In this document: piece after piece, positions 20,615-29,074 of the stretch
Numbering within the stretch: position 1 is the stretch's first letter
Layout: each line of letters opens with the position of its first letter
The notes under the pieces: generated by a model
Seen by the model: the letters and a program-made list of their open reading frames with translations, nothing else
What the model was told of the DNA's origin: nothing
Databases searched by the model: none
Made by a program: the position numbers and the translations under genes
From: CAWCWN01 sp963799245
Lineage (GTDB): Bacteria > Chloroflexota > Ktedonobacteria > Ktedonobacterales > Ktedonobacteraceae
DNA length: 64,000 nucleotides
Direction: 5' to 3'
NCBI GenBank assembly: GCA_963799245.1
Contig: CAWCWN010000003.1
Location: 992,001-1,056,000 of the forward strand

Positions 20615-21442
20615 CTAAGAACGTACTTGCTTCTCGGCCAGGGCCGGCCCAAAGCCGACCAGGCGTCGCAGCCTTTCAAAAAGTGATGGTGATTCCTCGA
20701 TTTCATCCAGGGGGATCTCTTCGCCCAGAATGCGCTGGGCCGCATTAATATATGCGCGACCCGCGCGCGCGCGCTGCTCATAGACAACGGGTTCACCTTT
20801 ATTCGTTGCCACAATGATCATCTCGTCTTCAGGCACGATGCCCAGCAGATCGACGCCGAGTACTTCCAGCACATCCGCCACATCCATCATATCGCCACGT
20901 TTGACCATCTCGGGACGCAGGCGATTGAGGATCAGGCGCGGCTCAGCCTTACCTGCGGCTTCTACCAGGCCGATAATGCGGTCGGCGTCACGCACTGAAG
21001 CCATCTCAGGATTAGCAACAATGATGATTTCATCGGCCCCGACGATCGCGTTGCGAAAGCCTTGCTCAATCCCTGCTGGTGAGTCGATCACGATAAAGTC
21101 GAACTCCTGGCGCAGCTGCTGGCACAACTGCTCCATCTGGACGCTATTGACAGCGTTCTTATCGCGCGTTTGAGCGGCAGGTAAAAGGTAGAGTTCAGGC
21201 ATGCGTTTATCTTTGATCAAGGCCTGACGCAGGCGGCACTGCCCCTCTACAACATCAACGAGGTCATAGACGATGCGGTTCTCCAGACCCAGCACAGCAT
21301 CAAGGTTGCGCAAGCCAATATCAGAGTCCACTACCGCCACCTTCTTACCCTGCATGGCTAGAGCCGTCCCAAGATTTGCTGTCGTCGTAGTTTTGCCAAC
21401 GCCGCCCTTTCCCGACGTAATGGTGATGACCCTGCTGTCCAT
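20615..21442 (-). CDS. minD: Septum site-determining ATPase MinD
   Basis: Membrane-associated ParA-type ATPase that recruits MinC. 275 residues. The deviant Walker A is KGGVGKTTTTANLG near residues 11-23; Walker B-like FDFIVIDSPAGIEQGF follows. The C-terminus (SPSLFERLRRLVGFG) is the amphipathic membrane-targeting helix. ATG at 21442 is the start, with GGAG eight bases upstream and homology from residue 2 onward; a longer open frame upstream is not part of the protein. Confidence 0.97.
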   Translation of the reverse strand: MDSRVITITSGKGGVGKTTTTANLGTALAMQGKKVAVVDSDIGLRNLDAVLGLENRIVYDLVDVVEGQCRLRQALIKDKRMPELYLLPAAQTRDKNAVNSVQMEQLCQQLRQEFDFIVIDSPAGIEQGFRNAIVGADEIIIVANPEMASVRDADRIIGLVEAAGKAEPRLILNRLRPEMVKRGDMMDVADVLEVLGVDLLGIVPEDEMIIVATNKGEPVVYEQRARAGRAYINAAQRILGEEIPLDEIEESPSLFERLRRLVGFGPALAEKQVRS

Positions 21443-21574
21443 ATAACACGCTCCAAGCAAAGCAACTGATGTAACGCTTACGAACAAGGGGAACGCAATC
21501 TGGCGCAGCCCCCGCAAGTACAACCTGTGTGATCTGAGACAATTTACCACGTCTACACGATCTGAGGTTCGTGC

Positions 21575-22351
21575 CTATTTTCGTGGTGGACGACCATTGA
21601 TCCAGGTTTCAACCACAATGCGACCATTCCTAATCGCGGCGACCTCGGGACGCGGCTGAACATCAACCCCTTCGGGCGGTCGTGAAAGTAAATGCGCGAT
21701 GCGCAATTGTACCGGTGCCAATAGTAGCGAGCAGACGTACGCCTGTTCATTGTCGGGATAGCCGGCATGCACCATGCCACGCAAAACTCCCCAGACGATC
21801 ACATCGCCGCCAGCCACAATCTCCGCGCCATGATTTACATCACCTAATACAACGAGGTTACTGGGGTGGTGAATGGCCTGGCCCGAACGAACAGTGCGGC
21901 GTAAAAAAAGCGTATCATCTGAAGTGCGTAGATCGTATGAGGCTGGCTGTATTTCACTTAGAGGGCCTGTTCTCGAGAAGGCATTAAATCCAGCAGATGT
22001 AAGCGCACCTGTTTCACTCTCTTTACGCACACTAAGGTTTTCCAGGGGCATCACCGACATTTGATATGCGGCCAGGAGATTTTCAAGTTGTGTGCGCTCG
22101 TTTCCACCCAATATACGGCGCCTGGTGTCCACCGCCAGGGAAGCGCCGCGGAAAAAACTAGGAGCTTCCGCAAGCCGATCAGAAAGCGCGTTGAGCACTT
22201 CAATAAAAGGGGTTTCCGGCTCAAGAGTTAAAAGCAAGCCATTGCGTGTCCCTTTAATCGCAATATATCCTTGCACAGACTGCGTCTCCTCTCTGCCCAG
22301 TCCGCCTAGCTCTTCGGTTTCATCCTGGCCCGAAGCGTCCTCCATAACCAT
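21575..22351 (-). CDS. minC: Septum site-determining protein MinC
   Basis: Inhibitor of FtsZ assembly. 258 residues from ATG 22351 (SD AGGGGA about six bases upstream; a second ATG lies two codons on). The N-terminal FtsZ-inhibiting domain (QGYIAIKGTRNGLLLTLE onward) is followed by a linker and the C-terminal right-handed beta-helix that binds MinD (VVLGDVNHGAEIVAGGDVIVWG, RGMVHAGYP). First gene of the min operon and divergent from ftsH. The gap to minD is 132 bases. Confidence 0.93.
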   Translation of the reverse strand: MVMEDASGQDETEELGGLGREETQSVQGYIAIKGTRNGLLLTLEPETPFIEVLNALSDRLAEAPSFFRGASLAVDTRRRILGGNERTQLENLLAAYQMSVMPLENLSVRKESETGALTSAGFNAFSRTGPLSEIQPASYDLRTSDDTLFLRRTVRSGQAIHHPSNLVVLGDVNHGAEIVAGGDVIVWGVLRGMVHAGYPDNEQAYVCSLLLAPVQLRIAHLLSRPPEGVDVQPRPEVAAIRNGRIVVETWINGRPPRK

Positions 22352-22857
22352 AAAATCCCCTATTTTATAACTGGGAGCAGGTATTCTCTTGTTTGCTATT
22401 TTACGATGCATCAATATACACCGTTTCATCATACAGTATAAACGTCGTGATGCTAAAAGACAATACCTTGCGGTACTCTTGGGTGAAGCTGGAGAAGGAG
22501 CCCCCTCTGGGCAGATACACGCGGGCCCTGGTGGGAGAGCGCGCCAGCCGCGGGCAGGTACCAGGGGGGGCGCCGCGAAACTTGTAAGCATCCAACTTCC
22601 ATGCATATTGCTTCCGTCTTTCACATGGACCGCTTCGCCCGTGGCGCTATGAGACCGAAGTAACAAAGTTGCATTCGCGCAGTTGCTCCTTTTCCCAGGC
22701 AAATTTCGTGCAATTCGACAAGCGGTAAGGTATAATTAAAGAATACTCTTGCTGAAATGGTCCTTGACACGTCCATTTTGATTGGTAGAAAGATTTCTGC
22801 TGGAGTCTGCGGACTCAAGTGCGCCTGTCCAAAATCAGAAAGCAGGTAATTTTTTAC
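22352..22857. promoter_or_regulatory. Divergent minC/ftsH intergenic region
   Basis: About 500 bases without a gene. TATAAT at 22731-22736 is a likely -10 for ftsH, with no good -35. A G-rich segment at 22500-22575 can form CCTGGT/ACCAGG-type stems, so the region may hold a structured RNA, but no known class was recognised. Confidence 0.5.
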
Positions 22858-24900
22858 ATGGATAAACAACCAGCCAATATGCATTGGCTACTAAATAATA
22901 ACAACTCTCCCCAGCGACCGCAAAATCAGCTGCGACCCGGTCAAAATGGTCGTCCCAATGGTCAGCCACCCCAGGGTGGCTCATCCGTTAACCGCTGGTT
23001 ATTCATTATTGTCCTGGTTATGCTGGCCATATACGCCTATTCTTACTTCAACCAGCCCAGTAGTAGCAGCTCGTCGCAGACCACCCAGTTGATGTACAAT
23101 CAGTTCTACGATCAAATCAATAAGAACAATGTCAAAACCGCCGTCTTCAACGGGACAACCGATATCAGCGGTGAACTCAAAAATCCGCCGGGCCAGCAGT
23201 ATCATGTTGTCCAGCTACCCCAGGGCGATGATCAATTATCCAATTTGCTGCTTGATCACGGCGTCGTCGTCAGCTCGCAGCCGCAGCAGGATAACAGCTT
23301 CTGGCTCAACTTGCTTATAGCGTTTATACCCTTGATCCTTGTCATCGCCCTCTTCATCTTCCTGTCACGTCGGGCCGGACAGGGTCAACAGGGCATCTTC
23401 AACTTTGGCAAGAGCCGCGCCAAGCTCATCATTGAGGACCGGCCCAGCACCACTTTTGCCGACGTTGCCGGTGTGGACGAGTCCAAGTTTGAGCTGCAAG
23501 AGGTCGTCGAATTTCTTAAAACGCCGCAGAAGTTTCAGCGCCTGGGTGGTAAAATTCCCCGCGGTGTCTTACTTGTCGGCCCTCCGGGAACAGGTAAGAC
23601 GCTGCTGGCACGAGCGGTTGCAGGTGAAGCGGGCGTCCCGTTCTTCTCGATGTCCGGCTCAGAATTCGTTGAAGTACTGGTTGGCGTCGGCGCCAGTCGT
23701 GTACGAGACCTCTTCGACCAGGCTAAAAAGGCCTCTCCCAGCATCATCTTCATCGATGAAATCGACGCGGTAGGGCGTCAGCGCGGCTCCAGTATCAATA
23801 CCAATGACGAGCGCGAGCAGACCTTAAACCAGTTACTGGTGGAGATGGACGGCTTTGACACGCGCCAGGCGGTAGTCGTGATCGCTGCGACCAATCGCCC
23901 CGATGGGCTCGACCAGGCGCTGCTACGTCCGGGCCGCTTCGATCGACGCGTCACGGTGGATCGTCCCGACTGGAACGGGCGCCTGGCTATTCTTAAAATT
24001 CATACGCGCAATGTACCCCTGGCCCGCGATGTAGACCTGGTCACGGTAGCTCGCTCCACACCTGGCATGGTTGGCGCGGACCTGGCAAACCTGGTCAATG
24101 AAGCAGCCCTGCTGGCGGCCCGGCGCAATTTAGATAGCGTGCCACAAAAGTGCTTTAATGAGGCACTGGACAAGATCCTGCTTGGCGCCGAACGTCCCCT
24201 GGTCCTCAGCGAGGAAGATCTGCGCGTGGTGGCCTATCATGAAGGTGGTCACGCCTTAACTGGCCTGCTTTCCGAATTCGCTGACCCCGTCACGAAGGTG
24301 ACGATTGTACCACGCGGGCAGGCCCTGGGCGTCACCATGTCAACGCCCCTGGATGATCGCTATAACTACTCGAAAGAGTATCTCCTGACACAGATCGTCA
24401 CCGCCCTGGGGGGTCGCGCTGCCGAACAGGTAGCTATCGGCCACATTACGACGGGCGCGGAGAACGACCTGCAACGTGTAACAGCTCTTGCGCGCCAGAT
24501 GGTGACGCGCTGGGGTATGAGCGAAAAGCTCGGCACCGTTTCATTTAGCGAAAGGTCCAGCCCCTTTATGAGCGGCGGTGACAGCGGTGCTCCCTCGGAT
24601 TACAGCGAGACAACCGCCGAGCTGATCGATGATGAGGTTGATCGCATTGTCCGCGCCTGCTATGCACAGGCGGTCGAGCTTCTGACGACCCATCGCCAGA
24701 CGCTTGACCGTATTGCGGTCGAACTACGTCGCAATGAGGTCGTCGATGCAAATCAATTGCAAGCCATCATGCAGGAGACAGGAGCTGTCATTGCCTCACC
24801 CCAATCCCGACCCCATGCTGTACCACAGGTAATCGCGCCGCCGCCACCGACGTCGCCGTTGTTACCGGAGCCAAATAGCTCCGCTACAAATAGTGAATAG
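22858..24900 (+). CDS. ftsH: ATP-dependent zinc metalloprotease FtsH
   Basis: Membrane-bound AAA+ protease that degrades misfolded membrane proteins and short-lived regulators. 680 residues from ATG 22858; an Asn/Gln/Pro-rich N-terminus precedes the first membrane helix (about 45-63), then an external domain and a second helix (LLIAFIPLILVIALFIFLSRR). Walker A GPPGTGKT lies near residue 241, Walker B IIFIDEIDA about 55 on, the arginine-finger region RPGRFDRR later, and the zinc motif HEGGH at 461-465. The start has a weak SD (GCAGG 12 bases upstream), and a GTG at 22819 could add 13 residues. Divergent from minCDE. Confidence 0.96.
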   Translation: MDKQPANMHWLLNNNNSPQRPQNQLRPGQNGRPNGQPPQGGSSVNRWLFIIVLVMLAIYAYSYFNQPSSSSSSQTTQLMYNQFYDQINKNNVKTAVFNGTTDISGELKNPPGQQYHVVQLPQGDDQLSNLLLDHGVVVSSQPQQDNSFWLNLLIAFIPLILVIALFIFLSRRAGQGQQGIFNFGKSRAKLIIEDRPSTTFADVAGVDESKFELQEVVEFLKTPQKFQRLGGKIPRGVLLVGPPGTGKTLLARAVAGEAGVPFFSMSGSEFVEVLVGVGASRVRDLFDQAKKASPSIIFIDEIDAVGRQRGSSINTNDEREQTLNQLLVEMDGFDTRQAVVVIAATNRPDGLDQALLRPGRFDRRVTVDRPDWNGRLAILKIHTRNVPLARDVDLVTVARSTPGMVGADLANLVNEAALLAARRNLDSVPQKCFNEALDKILLGAERPLVLSEEDLRVVAYHEGGHALTGLLSEFADPVTKVTIVPRGQALGVTMSTPLDDRYNYSKEYLLTQIVTALGGRAAEQVAIGHITTGAENDLQRVTALARQMVTRWGMSEKLGTVSFSERSSPFMSGGDSGAPSDYSETTAELIDDEVDRIVRACYAQAVELLTTHRQTLDRIAVELRRNEVVDANQLQAIMQETGAVIASPQSRPHAVPQVIAPPPPTSPLLPEPNSSATNSE

Positions 24901-24936
24901 TCCGGATCACGCACGGCATACAACACACGCCTAAGG

Positions 24937-24965
24937 GAGAGCGCATGGGCTTGCCATGCGCTCTC
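24937..24965 (+). terminator. Hairpin after ftsH
   Basis: 12-base perfect arms (24937-24948 and 24954-24965), five-base loop. No T-tract follows directly. Confidence 0.6.
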
Positions 24966-25040
24966 TATGCAAAAACCAGCGCCTCATCCAGCACGCTGGC
25001 AACGACACTTCCATATAAGGCAGAGGGGAAAAATGGAGTT

Positions 25041-25079
25041 ATATTTCCTAGCGTTCATCTGAACGACTATGGGTATTAG
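25041..25079 (+). repeat. Dispersed repeat family 1, copy A
   Basis: One of four related copies in the window. Core ATATTTCCT, then GTTCATCTGAAC (a small palindrome), then GACTATGGGTATTAG. It lies between ftsH and the coiled-coil gene and is followed by GCAGTC, as is copy B. Confidence 0.7.
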
Positions 25080-25126
25080 GAGCTAGCAGTCATGCTATAT
25101 TGCAACATAAAAGTTAGGAGCCAATC

Positions 25127-25492
25127 ATGGTCAAAGTAATCAGCCCGGAACAGGCAGCTTCCAATGACGGAACAAATAAGCAGCGCAAGAAGCAGGCCAA
25201 ACGCGAAGCAAAAACGATGCTGAAACTGGAGCAGGCCAAGAAGGATGTCCAGAAGGCCGAACAGAAGGCTGCTAAAGCACAGGCGCAGCTGGAGGCCGAT
25301 CGCACACATTTACGCATGCTGGAAGAAGAGCTGCAGAAGTTGCGTAGCCCCAGGCGCAAGAAGGCCGGCAAGGCGCAGACTGCAGATGAGGAAAGCGCCG
25401 CTTCTGCGCCTGAGGTCATGCCTCAGGCCTCGTCAGATGAAACGCAAGCTTCCTCCGCCCAGGAGCAGCCCGCAGATGGAGAGGATGCTTAA
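25127..25492 (+). CDS. Small charged coiled-coil protein
   Basis: 121 residues. Residues about 18-80 are Lys/Glu/Ala/Gln-rich and heptad-like (KLEQAKKDVQKAEQKAAKAQ), predicting a long coiled coil; the basic RRKK segment and an acidic Ser/Ala-rich tail follow. The ATG has TAGGAG six bases upstream and a TATATT-type -10 lies just before, so expression is likely. I do not recognise a family. Such proteins may bind nucleic acid or act as spacers; function unknown. Confidence 0.7.
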   Translation: MVKVISPEQAASNDGTNKQRKKQAKREAKTMLKLEQAKKDVQKAEQKAAKAQAQLEADRTHLRMLEEELQKLRSPRRKKAGKAQTADEESAASAPEVMPQASSDETQASSAQEQPADGEDA

Positions 25493-25718
25493 AGCGCGAG
25501 GACGCAAAGGGCCACCCGTTCCCGCCGTCGCACACAAACCCAGACCAGAGCATCAAATAGCGAAACGAAACAGTAACATTTGCTTTGGCTTCAGCACAAT
25601 CAGGTGATCTCCACATGGCCCCGGGCTCAACTTCGCCTTTTTGCGCTACACTGGCATATTGACTTGCGCCGCCTTTTCCCGCTACATTTGCTACAGACGG
25701 GAAAAAGGAGATTTTGCT

Positions 25719-26600
25719 ATGGCTTATGTAGAGGTTCGCGCGGCACATGCCGCAGACCGCGAGGCGGTACTGGTGTTTTGTGCCCGCACCTGGGAGTGGG
25801 GCGACTACATAGAGTATGTATGGGAGGAGTGGCTCAATGATCCACAGGGCCTGCTACTCGTTGCCACAATGGATGCTCAGCCCGTGGGAGTCTCCCACCT
25901 GCACATGGCCACGGCAAGGGATGCATGGTTCGAGGGTATACGCATTCACCCGCGCTATCGCCAGCATGGCCTTGCCACGGCCCTGCACCAGGCAATGCAG
26001 GCGGAGGCAATCGCACGCGGCGCAACGCATTCCCGTCTCATGACTGAGTCCAGCAATACGACCTCTATCTCTCTATGCGAACGGGGCGGTTTCTGTCGCA
26101 TGGGAGCATTCGCCTCCTTCAACGCAGGGCCCGCGCCGGGGCCGATCGCTCAATATGGCCCTTATCTGCCACAGGTGGCGACGTCCGCCGATATCGATGA
26201 CATCATTGCTTATCTCAATGCCTCGAATGTTTTTCCAGCTATTGGCGGCTTCTATTACCATGGTTACATAGCCTTTCCCATAAGCGACACGTTATTGGAA
26301 ACAAAGGTGGCGCACGGGCAGGTGTATATTCTGCGGCGCTGGCAGCGTCTCGACGGCCTGGCTATCGCCGAGCCGCGCATTAGCCGCCAGGGGCGGCAAC
26401 TCTCCCTGGGTTACATTGATGGAGCAACCGAAACTATCAGCTTGCTTGCCTATCACCTGCGCGCACAACTGCCGGTCATGGGCCTGGAGAATATTTACGC
26501 CTACGTTCCCGATTTGATAATGGTGCGAGACGCCTTTGTGGGAGCTGAGTACGAGTGGAACGGCAGCAATTTTTACACATACGAAAAGACTCTAATCTAA
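25719..26600 (+). CDS. GNAT-family N-acetyltransferase
   Basis: 293 residues. The N-terminal GNAT domain carries the acetyl-CoA loop in GIRIHPRYRQHGLATALHQAM and the strand VGVSHLHMA. The C-terminal half (about 155-293) looks like a second, degenerate acyltransferase-like domain, an arrangement seen in two-domain GNATs of actinomycetes and Chloroflexota. ATG at 25719 follows AAGGAG by eight bases; upstream in-frame codons are rejected. Monocistronic by appearance. Substrate unknown. Confidence 0.85.
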   Translation: MAYVEVRAAHAADREAVLVFCARTWEWGDYIEYVWEEWLNDPQGLLLVATMDAQPVGVSHLHMATARDAWFEGIRIHPRYRQHGLATALHQAMQAEAIARGATHSRLMTESSNTTSISLCERGGFCRMGAFASFNAGPAPGPIAQYGPYLPQVATSADIDDIIAYLNASNVFPAIGGFYYHGYIAFPISDTLLETKVAHGQVYILRRWQRLDGLAIAEPRISRQGRQLSLGYIDGATETISLLAYHLRAQLPVMGLENIYAYVPDLIMVRDAFVGAEYEWNGSNFYTYEKTLI

Positions 26601-26634
26601 CACCTATAGTCATTTTCTGAACGCAAGGAAATAT

Positions 26635-26669
26635 AAAAAAGCGGGCGTCGTTCCCCGTGAACGACGCCC
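26635..26669 (-). terminator. Terminator of the FabH-like gene
   Basis: On the minus strand an 11-base perfect stem (26669-26659 with 26653-26643) and a five-base loop are followed, after GC, by six T. It lies between two convergent genes and is a classical rho-independent terminator for the minus-strand gene. Confidence 0.85.
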
Positions 26670-26693
26670 ACTCTCGCCCAGCAAGCAAGAAAT

Positions 26694-27941
26694 TCAGGCC
26701 GGATTTAAAGCCGCGTCAAGCTTCTGCAGCTCGTGAAAACGCAAGAGCCAGCAGCCGTAATTCATACCACCTCCTGCAGCAGGCAGAGCCAGCCACTGGC
26801 CTTCATGCAGTCGTCCCTGGCGCAGGAGCTCGATCAGGGCGGTAGCAATACTGGCGTTCGACAAATTGCCATAGTAGCGAAAATTATCAACGAGCTTATC
26901 CATGGTCGAGGCTGGCCAGCCATAATCGTTGACCAGCAGTTCTCCCATGCGCCTGGTGATGCGTGAGTTAGCCTGATGTGGAACAATATGAGCCAGTTCC
27001 TCAGGGTCTAAACTGGCCTGACGACAGAGGGCGTCAACCGACTCGGCCATCGCCCGCGGGGCCTCGCGAAAGACCTCTTTGCCATTCATCTTGGTATAGC
27101 CGACCAGATACTGTGAGAGGACCGAGCTAAGTTCTTTGCCGTTGCACTCTTTAAAAAGCTGCTGTATTTTTAAATCGACCTCTGCCATCTCGATTACGTC
27201 TTTGCGCAGGGGCGTTTGATAACAGAGCGCAGGGCCTTGATTGGCGTCCGAGCCATTGATGAGGAAGGTATCTTCTTCACTGCGCTCCAGCAGGAAAGCC
27301 GACGCTCCTTCTCCGAACAGTGAACTCGTCTTCCAATCAAGCACGTTCATAATATTGGGCAATAGCCCTTCGGCAGTTACCAGGAGGACCAGTTTCGCAG
27401 TGCTGGCAAGTAGTATCTCACTGGCCATCTGGAAGGCCTCAGTCTGACAGGCGCAGGCGCCTTTGAGCATGGTTGCACGGACGGGCCCCAGAGCCAGGCG
27501 CATCTGCACCTGACCGGCCACGGTGGGAAAGGCATCGTTATCCGAGGAAGAGGCCCCGACGACCGTATCGATTTCAGATGCGTCGCGACCCGCGCTGGCA
27601 AGCGCGCGCTGAGCAGCGCTGACAGCCATATCTACCAGAGTTTCGTCACGAGGCGCGCGTGGATCATCGATCAGCCCGGGGGCATCGGCTCCCGCCATAT
27701 GGCGGCAGAGATCAAGCGTACTTGCCCGCACATGGCGAGTACTCAACCCTGTTACGCGTTCGAGGTCGTCAGTATTGCGGGGATCGCCGAGACGGGTAGC
27801 AATATAGGCAAAAAACTCGTTGGTAATAATGCTAGAGGGGATATAATTCCCTAGGCCGATGAGGCGTACCCTGGCCCTGGTGTAGATGTGGGGAATAATG
27901 TAGGTGTAAGCAGGCCAGCCATGAGTTTGGAGCCGTGTCAT
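26694..27941 (-). CDS. 3-oxoacyl-ACP synthase III (FabH-like) family protein
   Basis: Thiolase-fold condensing enzyme, 415 residues from ATG 27941. The active-site Cys is in KGACACQTEAF, the His in VPHQANSRI and the Asn in YGNLSNASIATAL, so the triad is complete. Longer than housekeeping FabH (about 320), with insertions in the middle, which fits the branch that acts in specialised or unusual lipid priming. ATG 27941 has GGAGG 11 bases upstream; ATG 27977 is an alternative lying only about five bases past the predicted transcription start. No acyl-carrier or reductase genes are adjacent, so the pathway is unknown. Confidence 0.88.
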   Translation of the reverse strand: MTRLQTHGWPAYTYIIPHIYTRARVRLIGLGNYIPSSIITNEFFAYIATRLGDPRNTDDLERVTGLSTRHVRASTLDLCRHMAGADAPGLIDDPRAPRDETLVDMAVSAAQRALASAGRDASEIDTVVGASSSDNDAFPTVAGQVQMRLALGPVRATMLKGACACQTEAFQMASEILLASTAKLVLLVTAEGLLPNIMNVLDWKTSSLFGEGASAFLLERSEEDTFLINGSDANQGPALCYQTPLRKDVIEMAEVDLKIQQLFKECNGKELSSVLSQYLVGYTKMNGKEVFREAPRAMAESVDALCRQASLDPEELAHIVPHQANSRITRRMGELLVNDYGWPASTMDKLVDNFRYYGNLSNASIATALIELLRQGRLHEGQWLALPAAGGGMNYGCWLLRFHELQKLDAALNPA

Positions 27942-27988
27942 AGAAATATAGTCCTCCATGCCCGGGTGAGATTTCATTTACTGCCCAA

Positions 27989-27997
27989 ATTATAACA
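27989..27997 (-). promoter_or_regulatory. Extended -10 promoter of the FabH-like gene
   Basis: TGTTATAAT on the minus strand (TG-n-TATAAT). Predicted +1 near 27982. This leaves about 40 bases to the ATG with the good SD. Confidence 0.65.
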
Positions 27998-28062
27998 TAT
28001 CCACACGGGGAGAGCGCCGTTAGTGCCGCGCTTTGGCACCTACCCGCCCTGCCAACGACGCT

Positions 28063-28106
28063 CATTACCTATTACCTGCCCCCCAGGCAGGGTGCCCCGG
28101 ATGGGG
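28063..28106 (+). repeat. Dispersed repeat family 2, copy 1
   Basis: TTACCTATTACCTGCC followed by a short loop and GGCAGG, then GTGCCCCGG. The CCTGCC/GGCAGG arms form a hairpin. Related copies are at 41319-41362 and, inverted, at 45661-45698. Confidence 0.7.
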
Positions 28107-28156
28107 TGGCGTCTAGCGCTCCGCGCTCTGGCAGGACGTAAGGAGAAAGAGCATGA

Positions 28157-28181
28157 TGGGGAGCCTGTCGCAGGCTCCCCA
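28157..28181. terminator. 11-bp hairpin after the zinc-ribbon gene
   Basis: Perfect arms 28157-28167 and 28171-28181 with a three-base loop. It lies 36 bases beyond the stop of the minus-strand zinc-ribbon gene. No U-tract on the minus side. Confidence 0.55.
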
Positions 28182-28217
28182 TTTACCTTATGTATGATTT
28201 ACTGCGTCGCCTTGCGC

Positions 28218-28655
28218 TTACCAGCGATCACGGTCGTCGCGGCGCTCGCGGCGATCATAGCGGCCGCGCTCGCGACCGCCGCCATATGCACTATCGTCAA
28301 AGCTATAGCTACTATAACCGCGGGACTCTTCCCGGCGAGAGCCGCGTGCGGCGCGTTGAGCCTGAAAACATTCGTTACAATAGACGGGACGGTCTTCACG
28401 AGGAATAAATGGTACGGAGGTTGGACGTCCACAGGTCGCGCAGGTAGTCTCATAATGTTCAGTGCCAGTACTACGAGGGCGAGAGCTTGACGATTGCCCA
28501 CTACGCCGAGCGGCTCGACAGCTGGGGCAACGGCCAGGAGTGTTGGTCAATCCGCGGCTAGCGTAAAACTCCTGTTCGCCGGCGCTAAACGTGAAGTCCT
28601 GACCACAGTCACGGCATGTGAGGATACGGTCCTGGTATCCCTCATTGGACAGCAT
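28218..28655 (-). CDS. Zinc-ribbon protein with Arg/Gly-rich tail
   Basis: 145 residues. Two treble-clef-like zinc ribbons: CRDCGQDF with CPSC about 26 residues later, and CATCGRP with CNEC about 20 residues later. The last 45 residues are rich in Arg, Gly, Tyr and Asp (SRGYSSYSF, GGGRERGRYDRRERRDDRDR), an RGG-like disordered tail typical of RNA-binding proteins. The family (probable zinc-ribbon domain) is common in Chloroflexota; its role is not known. Downstream of the FHA gene in the same direction but 420 bases away, so it likely has its own promoter. Confidence 0.8.
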   Translation of the reverse strand: MLSNEGYQDRILTCRDCGQDFTFSAGEQEFYASRGLTNTPGRCPSCRAARRSGQSSSSRPRSTGTEHYETTCATCGRPTSVPFIPREDRPVYCNECFQAQRAARGSRREESRGYSSYSFDDSAYGGGRERGRYDRRERRDDRDRW

Positions 28656-29074
28656 GGGTAATATTTCCCCTTCTTTGACTTGCCGTTCCGCCTACAATTT
28701 GCCTTGGTCGCACAGAGGCGAAGCGAGCAGGAATACAACCGTGAAAGCTATTAACAGGGCTATATGCCTGACGGTGGTTGGCAGGTAATTATTTCCTCGA
28801 TACCGGATGGCGGAACGAAACCGGGGCTCGGATCTCATACCATGGGGATGCGGCATCCCAAAACCACGCTTTCATTGTACCATATAAATTTTGAAAAAAA
28901 TACACTTTGCTTGACCAGAGTGATACGATAAGCAATATTTGTGCTAAAGCGGCTGGAGGAAACGTTGAACACTGCTGAGGAGAATGCATCTCTATACGGG
29001 CCATGGCCGGCCCATCCTGGCACAACAACCACTGGCAAATGTGGCTGTGGAAGTCATCTGAATGCAAAGGATTA
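28656..29074. other. 420-bp gap before the zinc-ribbon gene
   Basis: No convincing gene. The segment 28860-28940 is AT-rich and carries TACAAT-like -10 candidates on the minus strand, a likely promoter area for the zinc-ribbon gene. Confidence 0.45.

Noticed and set aside
22500..22575. G-rich, stem-forming segment between minC and ftsH considered as SRP or 6S RNA
   Set aside because: Neither the SRP GGAAGG-loop consensus nor a 6S-like open bubble could be found by eye.
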